From Agrypnia vestita (lineage: Eukaryota > Arthropoda > Insecta > Trichoptera > Phryganeidae), in the NCBI GenBank assembly GCA_016648135.1, contig JADDOH010008066.1, positions 1 to 64,000 on the forward strand: a stretch of 64,000 bases of DNA, given 5' to 3'. The notes beneath the pieces are model-generated. The model did no database searches and had not been told where the DNA came from. It saw only the letters and a list, made by a program, of their open reading frames with translations. Shown piece after piece: positions 58,540 through 64,000 of the stretch. The position numbers were made by a program, and so were the translations under genes. Numbering within the stretch: position 1 is the first letter of the stretch; each line of letters opens with the position of its first letter.

Positions 58540-58860
58540 GATCGGGATCTTTATTTAATTCCCACTATTCAAACTATGCTTAAATTTCCTCAACATCTCG
58601 CAGATCTGTGTGTTGTCACTAGAGAAGTAGGTAGTTACCTAAAAATGGGTAACCCTATGAATGGATTTCACGAAAAAGATTCGTTGAGACATGTTCGAGA
58701 GGTTCACCGATTTCAACAACATTTTGTTCTCCGACGAAGTCCATTTTCATTTCATTCATTCAACGGGCATGTTAATAAGCAGAATTATTGGTTTTGGATC
58801 AGGAAGAATCGCAAACTCAAACGTCAAAGGCCCCTACTCGTTCAGAGTCAATTTAACAGA
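58540..58860 (+). pseudogene. IS630/Tc1-type transposase relic
   Basis: Two frames combine: NNILFSDEVHFHF (about 58710-58750) and GHVNKQNYWFW with RKLKRQRPLL (58765-58845). F-S-D-E followed by N-G-x-V-N-K-Q-N is the first catalytic block of a Tc1/mariner-superfamily group common in insects. Catalytic D and E are visible, but the rest of the domain is missing; it abuts a hammerhead-like repeat at 58855. Confidence 0.65.
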
Positions 58861-58861
58861 G

Positions 58862-58945
58862 TGTTAGTTAAATTAGTATAAAGCACTACCAGATTTTAGG
58901 TCTACCGGTTTCGAGACGTGCCCGTCTCTTTGTCAGGTCAGATTT
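58862..58945 (-). ncRNA. Hammerhead-like motif, family C, copy 2
   Basis: On the minus strand CTGACAA (one change), A, GAGACG, loop GGCA, CGTCTC and GAAA (58912-58909) form a strong core. The following ACC pairs with a later GGT around an AGA/TCT helix, and the next base gives a GTA triplet at the expected cut position. ACTAATTTAACTAAC further on is the would-be stem I strand; its partner is missing here. Confidence 0.45.
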
Positions 58946-60790
58946 GTGACGAAATACTTTCATTCCGAAGAAGTAAAAAGGAGACTTCTTCGTTACCCAA
59001 AAGAGGACATTCCACAATCAAATATGGAACCACACCGTGTACTCCAGAGATGTGTTGGAAAAATGCCAAAGGAGTGGCAAAGCGCTCTTCAGTCAGAAAA
59101 CAATGATAAATATAGTTGCTAAATAAAGTTGTATGATAAATTTAGTTAGTGTGAGATATGTTAAGTAATGTTAATCGCTAGTGTCAGTAAGAGCCAAAAG
59201 ATAAAAAAAAACATTTTTAAGAAACCTGTTTTAGAATTATAGAATTTCACAAAAAAAAATTTAAAACATACCTACCGCGAATCGTACTTAAATAAAGTTG
59301 AAATCGGTAAACAATAATTTATTTATATATTTTTTTAATTTGAGTAACTATAAAAATATAAACTAAACTGAATGTATTATTATTTTTTTATTTGTCTTTG
59401 TCTAAAATTCGACATTGCTATAATGGACGACCCATCTAAAATAACATACCAAGTGTCGGCCAATCATATTATATTATTATAAAACGGATATTTCTGTTGG
59501 GTAGTGGTCGCTTCGAGACCAACCTGTTTCCGTAAAACCTGTGTTTCAGAGATAAAAACTATTTCGCCATGTACGTACAGTTGTTAGACGGCACCTAGCG
59601 GCAGATTCGAGGTTTAGATGATTATATGACGAGTTTTCCTATTTTTTAAGACTGGTCAGCTGGGAATATTAACCCGTGACCCCAGATCTGATTTAAATTT
59701 TGGAATCTAACATCTAGAATATTCACGATCTCATTACCATATTTAATACTTATACAGGTGCATAACGCGTGACCTGCGATGCTGGTACGTTACTTGCATC
59801 TATAGCACATATAATATGAGCTATTTTAAGATTTCAGATCCTCATGTTGTTTATTAAAGGTGCGTTCTGAGAAAAAACAAAAAAGCGTACATTCTGTTTT
59901 TTCCGATCCGGCTTGCTTTATGGGAAGAATATTTGTTAAGTATAAATATGTAAAAAAAATAACAATTTGGGTAGGTACAAACCAAAAGAAAATAATTATA
60001 ATTAAATATTTTCTGTTATAAATCTATTTTACCACTGTACCTGCTGGTAATTACGCCACACTGTGTACAAAACAAAAAAACTTTAATGAAATTTCGTTTG
60101 TGTTTCAACGTGCACAAGCGATGTTTTATCCCGAGCGGATTTAATTAGAAACAAATCACGTAAATATTACTGTGCATAAAATGAGATAAGTTGTGGTTCG
60201 CAATGTTGTGTACACAAAATGCTTTCATTCAAATAATTAGACAATTTAAAAATAAAATTTTAGAGACCGTTTTTTCTGTATCGGTTAACGAGTTGCCTTT
60301 TTTTACATACCTATTTTTCTATTGTTTTCTATTATTGTGTACCCTTGCTATAAAAAAATATTCTATTAAAATGTTTTTATAAAGTGAAGGCTATATATAA
60401 AAGGCGATTGCAATAGTAAATACCAAAACATTATATTTGTGTAATAAATTATAAGATCAATTACATTCTTAATTGTATGATTTGTATCTTAATCTCTGGA
60501 TGAAGATTTATATCTTAATCTTTTGGTAAATTCATATTTACATAAATCTCCACCATCTAGCGGCACAACAACGAATGATTATCCGTGTTTAGCGAAACCG
60601 TCTACCTATCCAAGATACTTACCGTTTTTAAATAATGCGAATGATTCGGAAAATACTCCACAGAGGCTGCATATTGGTAGAAATCCAGGATTTTAAGCTA
60701 TATTTCGGCCGATATTTTTGTAAAAAATTTCGGGAAGATTATAAAACTATAAATGATTAATTTAGTGAAAAACGCATTTATCCCAGATGC
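58946..60790. other. Probable dunce intron, no gene recognised
   Basis: The frame at 58918-59106 is unrecognised. Two words, CACCTAGCGGC (59588-59598) and CATCTAGCGGC (60553-60563), resemble the core of a CTCF site on the minus strand. The sequence directly left of the exon is the intron start (GTGAGC on the minus strand). Confidence 0.45.
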
Positions 60791-60794
60791 TCAC

Positions 60795-60980
60795 CTTTCG
60801 CTCGCGATGGAGCTGTTCCTGGACATGGACTTGGGCGACATCTCGAAGTCGCTGTCCGACCTGTAGAGGAAGCTCTCGCGCCGCTGGGGCAGGTTCTGCA
60901 GCACGAGCCCCGCGGAGGGGGAGGCGGCCCCCTCCAGCGGGCTGCGCCCCCCCACCACCGAGCTGTTCTCCACATCGAAG
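60795..60980 (-). CDS. dnc: Internal exon of dunce (PDE4-type cAMP phosphodiesterase, UCR1 region)
   Basis: Dunce hydrolyses cAMP in the cytosol. This 186-bp exon (codon phase 1 nt + 61 codons + 2 nt) encodes [17 protein letters not shown], then [29 protein letters not shown] and SRNSSIASE. These match the start of upstream conserved region 1 of long PDE4 isoforms; RRESF is the PKA phosphorylation site that activates them. The splice acceptor is TTTTTGTTGTTGCAG (ends 60981) and the donor is AAAG then GTGAGC (60794 down). In PDE4 genes an exon boundary also falls at S-I-A-S-E/D. Codons almost all end in G or C, in sharp contrast to the AT-rich surroundings. The catalytic domain must lie in exons beyond the left edge, or in small exons I did not find. 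Long frames in other phases here are shadows. Confidence 0.95.
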
Positions 60981-61439
60981 CTGCAACAACAAAAATAATA
61001 ACTTAGTATGAAATTTTCACGGTATAGTCGTACAGTGCGTGAAAATGTAATTATATATCGTGTAATAAAGAAGTAAAATACGTAAGTATGGGCAGGCGCG
61101 TGTAGTGAATACATTGACGCGTGACTTTTATAGACATATATATTTTGTAAAAAATACACGGAAATAAAATAGTTTTGTGACAAAATATTACTATATATTA
61201 ATATTTGAATTATAAGTTAATATTTGTGATAGGAATGTTACGAGGTATGAATTCGGTCATTTTTCAAAATATATGCTTAGATACGTACCTAACTAAATGT
61301 CATGCTTCAATATTCTCACTGCACACCCCTGGTATATTTTATTTATTTTGTTTTGGGGAAAATTAACAGCAAAACAACAATCTTAAAAATATGAAATAAT
61401 GGTTTTTACAATTATGCCAATTACAAATTTTCCATTGAA
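60981..61439. other. Probable dunce intron
   Basis: The polypyrimidine tract and branch region of the exon lie at 60981-61020. Nothing else recognised. Confidence 0.5.
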
Positions 61440-61800
61440 TATAAAAATTTACTTTAACTTAGAAGTAAAGTAGAAGGGAGGATATAATGTACAAATTAGT
61501 TTGGGTGCGGTAGTGTAGATATTGTTTGTTTTATGTTTCTTATTGTTACGTTGAAAATGTCAATGTGGTGATAGTTTGTGTTAAATGAATTTGTGGATCT
61601 GTACATAAAGGAGTTTTGTTTTGGAGGTTAGTCTTACAAAACGGGAGATGAAAAGTAGGTGAATGTCTGTTATTGCGAGTTGGGATGTGGTAAGATATTC
61701 GTTGAAGAAGTTCCGGACTATCAACTAGATTGTGTGTTATTTTGAATAGCATCACCGCGTCAGCTATTTTCAGAGGTTTGTTTTTCGAATTGGCAACACT
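61440..61800 (-). pseudogene. CR1/Jockey-type LINE 3' end, copy D
   Basis: On the minus strand KIADAVMLFKITHNLVDSPE is followed by LLQRISYHIPTRNNRHSPTF and LPFCKTNLQNKTPL, stop at 61546, then a non-coding 3' tail. It is the same C-terminal segment as 48870-49111. Only about 360 bp are present, a 5'-truncated copy within the presumed dunce intron. Confidence 0.85.
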
Positions 61801-63635
61801 ATTTTAAACGCCAGCCAATTTGATAGCTCACATCTGATTTGTGATAAGTTTGGTTTGCCATTTCACCATGAATAGACTTACGCCAGAACAACAATTGTGC
61901 AATTTATATTGAAAATCGAGGTGTCGTAATCATATTTTAACACTAACGGCATAAATTTACACTTCCAATACCATGGCCGTTACCATGATTTTTAAATCAT
62001 TTTGAAGACTAAAAAATCACCCATTACAATATAATATAAAAAAGGGTTATTTTTTAATGACGATTCATTTTTATTGTGGAGTTGAGTCTTGAAGTATATA
62101 ATTTTATGATATTTAAACAAATTAAGTTTACAATATAAAATAAAATATATATTTATAATACAATATATACCTACAGAAAAAAATTCTGTCGAAAATTTTT
62201 ATGGTTACGCAATTCCAATAGAAAAGTTGTTGCATCATTTACCCATAATATGGGTAAATGATGCAATATATTATGTCTCAATTTTTTCTTAATCATAGCT
62301 GGCGAAATTAGTATTTATTCGCCATGGAAAACAAATGATCTGGGTTCGTATTTCGTATATAGCTGTTAAACAAAAAAAAATTCTTTAGATTTTTTCAATA
62401 TGTCTTTCAAATTTAAACTTAAAAAAAATAAAATATTTTTTCAAAGAATATTTTTTCTTCTGAGTGAAAGTTTGAACTTTGTGGTGAGATTATTATTAAA
62501 ATAAAACACAAATCATTTTGTTATCACCACTTTATTAGATATAAAATCTCCATGTTTCGAGAATAAGGTTCTCTTCTTCAAGATTGTTTGTCGAAAGTGA
62601 ATTGTGTTTTATTTTAATAATAAAATGATTCCAAGGCAAATATCATCCATGCATAAAATATAAATAAGGATGAGTATTATTAACGAAATGTATAATATGA
62701 AAAACTGGTTCGTCAGCAGATGTGAGAATACTTTGCTACTGGTAAATAATCAACAAGTGTTTGTAAAGAATAATGAAAGACGTTAAAATAAATAAATATG
62801 TAAATACTAGTCTCTTTTCCAGAACTAAAATATAATGGGAATATACCAAAAGTACATGAGGCGAGAAATCCTGATTCTTAAGCGAAGATAGGGTGGTAAG
62901 GAGCCCGAAATATAAATACAAAATGGTTCATTCTTATGAGGCGACGATTAATTTTTTTATTTTTACCGACACTTATAAAGGTTAATTTCTAAATAAGTAT
63001 ATGACCTTTCTTTCTGTAACAGAATGGGGAATGTTGCAACTCAGTCACGGCGTAGGAATGGACATGAAGCGGCCATTTTTTTTTCAATTTCTTTTCAATC
63101 GAATAATAGTTGTTAACTAATTCAAAAACTTTCCAATATAATAATAATATGTACTTTAAGGAATGCCAATAAAAAATAATAACAACTTGTAAAAAATGAC
63201 GCAGTTTGTACTTAAATTTCAGGCTGTTAAATACACATCTCCGATTTTTGTACACGAATAACACAATATCGATTGATTGATATCATTCGTAAAATACATT
63301 TCTGTATTAATTCGTTCAAAAAAAAATATACTAGGTTAATGAATTTACAGACTTTATATGTGTACAGTATTTAATTTTCAGGTGAATTTTTTCTGTATTG
63401 TGTATTTCTATTCAATTTTATACAAACACTGAAGGCCGATGGTATCAACTGGGTTTATAGTAATCGATCGTTTAAAGCATAGATTTTTGCGTCCTATACT
63501 ATTCTAACAACCCGTTTTCGTAAAAATCTAAGCTTTAAACAAACTATTTATTTAAATCAAGTTGATACACCAGCCTTCCATATGTAAGCAACTTCATAGG
63601 CCCCCATAGCACGGCTCCAAACTCAAGTTCCTTTA
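61801..63635. other. AT-rich non-coding DNA with a perfect hairpin and a hammerhead-like relic
   Basis: At 62230-62266 TTGCATCATTTACCCAT is followed after 3 bases by its exact complement. At 62555-62582 on the minus strand CTTGAAGA, AGAGAA, loop, TTCTC and GAAAC form a decayed hammerhead-like core. No gene is supported; minus open frames at 62736-62921 and 62989-63264 are unrecognised. Confidence 0.4.
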
Positions 63636-63639
63636 GTGC

Positions 63640-63840
63640 TTAGTGACGTAATGAAGTACTTGTTGGTACTTTCCTCACCTAGTGGTAATCAATTAATTGG
63701 TAGGGGGTTCAAGTCTACTTCCGTGAAATCAACAAAACAGTCCTATTTTTAAGCACAAGCGATTAGCTTACGTAAGAATAAACAAAGAGTAAATAAAAAC
63801 ATTAAGATTATCGATGTGAATGTATTCTAGCGCAAAATAA
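63640..63840 (+). mobile_element. tRNA-derived SINE, copy 4
   Basis: CCTCACCTAGTGGTAATC and the B box-like GGGGTTCAAGTCT are followed by CAGTCCTATTTTTAAGCACA and AGCGATTAGCTTA, matching the family body and, near 63815, the ATCGATGTGAATGTATTC end. Confidence 0.7.
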
Positions 63841-64000
63841 ATACCGCAAACTACCTTTGTGTCAGCACGTAATGTCAGCCTGCGTTGGAACAAAATTCCT
63901 AGATGTTAATAAATTGGCTGACGTCAAATATATCACTTTTACTTTTAATGAAACGTTAAGAAATAAAATTGGCCTTGTCAGGAATTGCGTTATCAGGTAC

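Noticed and set aside
60762..60992. Pro/Arg/Gly-rich frames on both strands around the dunce exon
   Set aside because: Shadows of a very GC-rich exon; only the frame with RRESF matches a known protein.

Overview
The window is AT-rich, intron-like insect DNA crowded with decayed transposable elements. The one stretch I recognise as host coding sequence is a short, very GC-rich exon on the minus strand (60795-60980). It encodes the UCR1 segment of a long-form PDE4 cAMP phosphodiesterase, the dunce orthologue. Insect dunce genes are known for very large introns, so much or all of the remaining sequence is probably dunce intron. No other dunce exon was found, but short exons could be missed by eye. 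I cannot fix the insect order.

Layout, left to right. 1-3.4 kb: anonymous DNA, a tRNA-like sequence inside an inverted repeat, and two hammerhead-like motifs. 3.4-4.7 kb: an almost intact mariner with a one-base frameshift. 4.9-6.4 kb: a TIR element with internal tandem repeats. 8.6-12.1 kb: a MITE, a tRNA-derived SINE and a decayed second mariner. 14.5-16.2 kb: a foldback and a 188-bp tandem array. 17.1-21.0 kb: a 5'-to-3' recognisable CR1/Jockey-type non-LTR element on the minus strand, broken by a 293-bp MITE. 21-24.3 kb: foldbacks, an internally deleted mariner and a TIR repeat. 27.8-30.1 kb: a fourth mariner relic and a Penelope-like (PLE) relic. 32-41 kb: several RTE-like 3' ends, a pogo-like relic, a short Helitron and an inverted pair of PLE-type repeats. 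41.6-49.6 kb: two more CR1-type elements on the plus strand. 49.8-52.2 kb: GC-rich material that I cannot place. 52.7-53.8 kb: a PLE fragment with a readable GIY-YIG endonuclease, flanked by inverted repeats. 54.2-54.9 kb: a PIF/Harbinger-like element with a broken MADF domain. 57-64 kb: a hAT-type MITE, an IS630/Tc1-type relic, the dunce exon, another CR1 3' end and a SINE.

The most interesting unlisted signal is a recurring short RNA-like motif: CTGANGA, one base, a short perfect hairpin, then GAAA. It occurs on both strands in at least six unrelated repeat families, including copies bordering the PLE GIY-YIG fragment. PLEs are known to carry hammerhead ribozymes and this has the hammerhead core order. 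However, every copy has one extra base before stem II, and stems I and III are only partly visible, so activity is unproven. Nothing bacterial, viral or CRISPR-like was seen.
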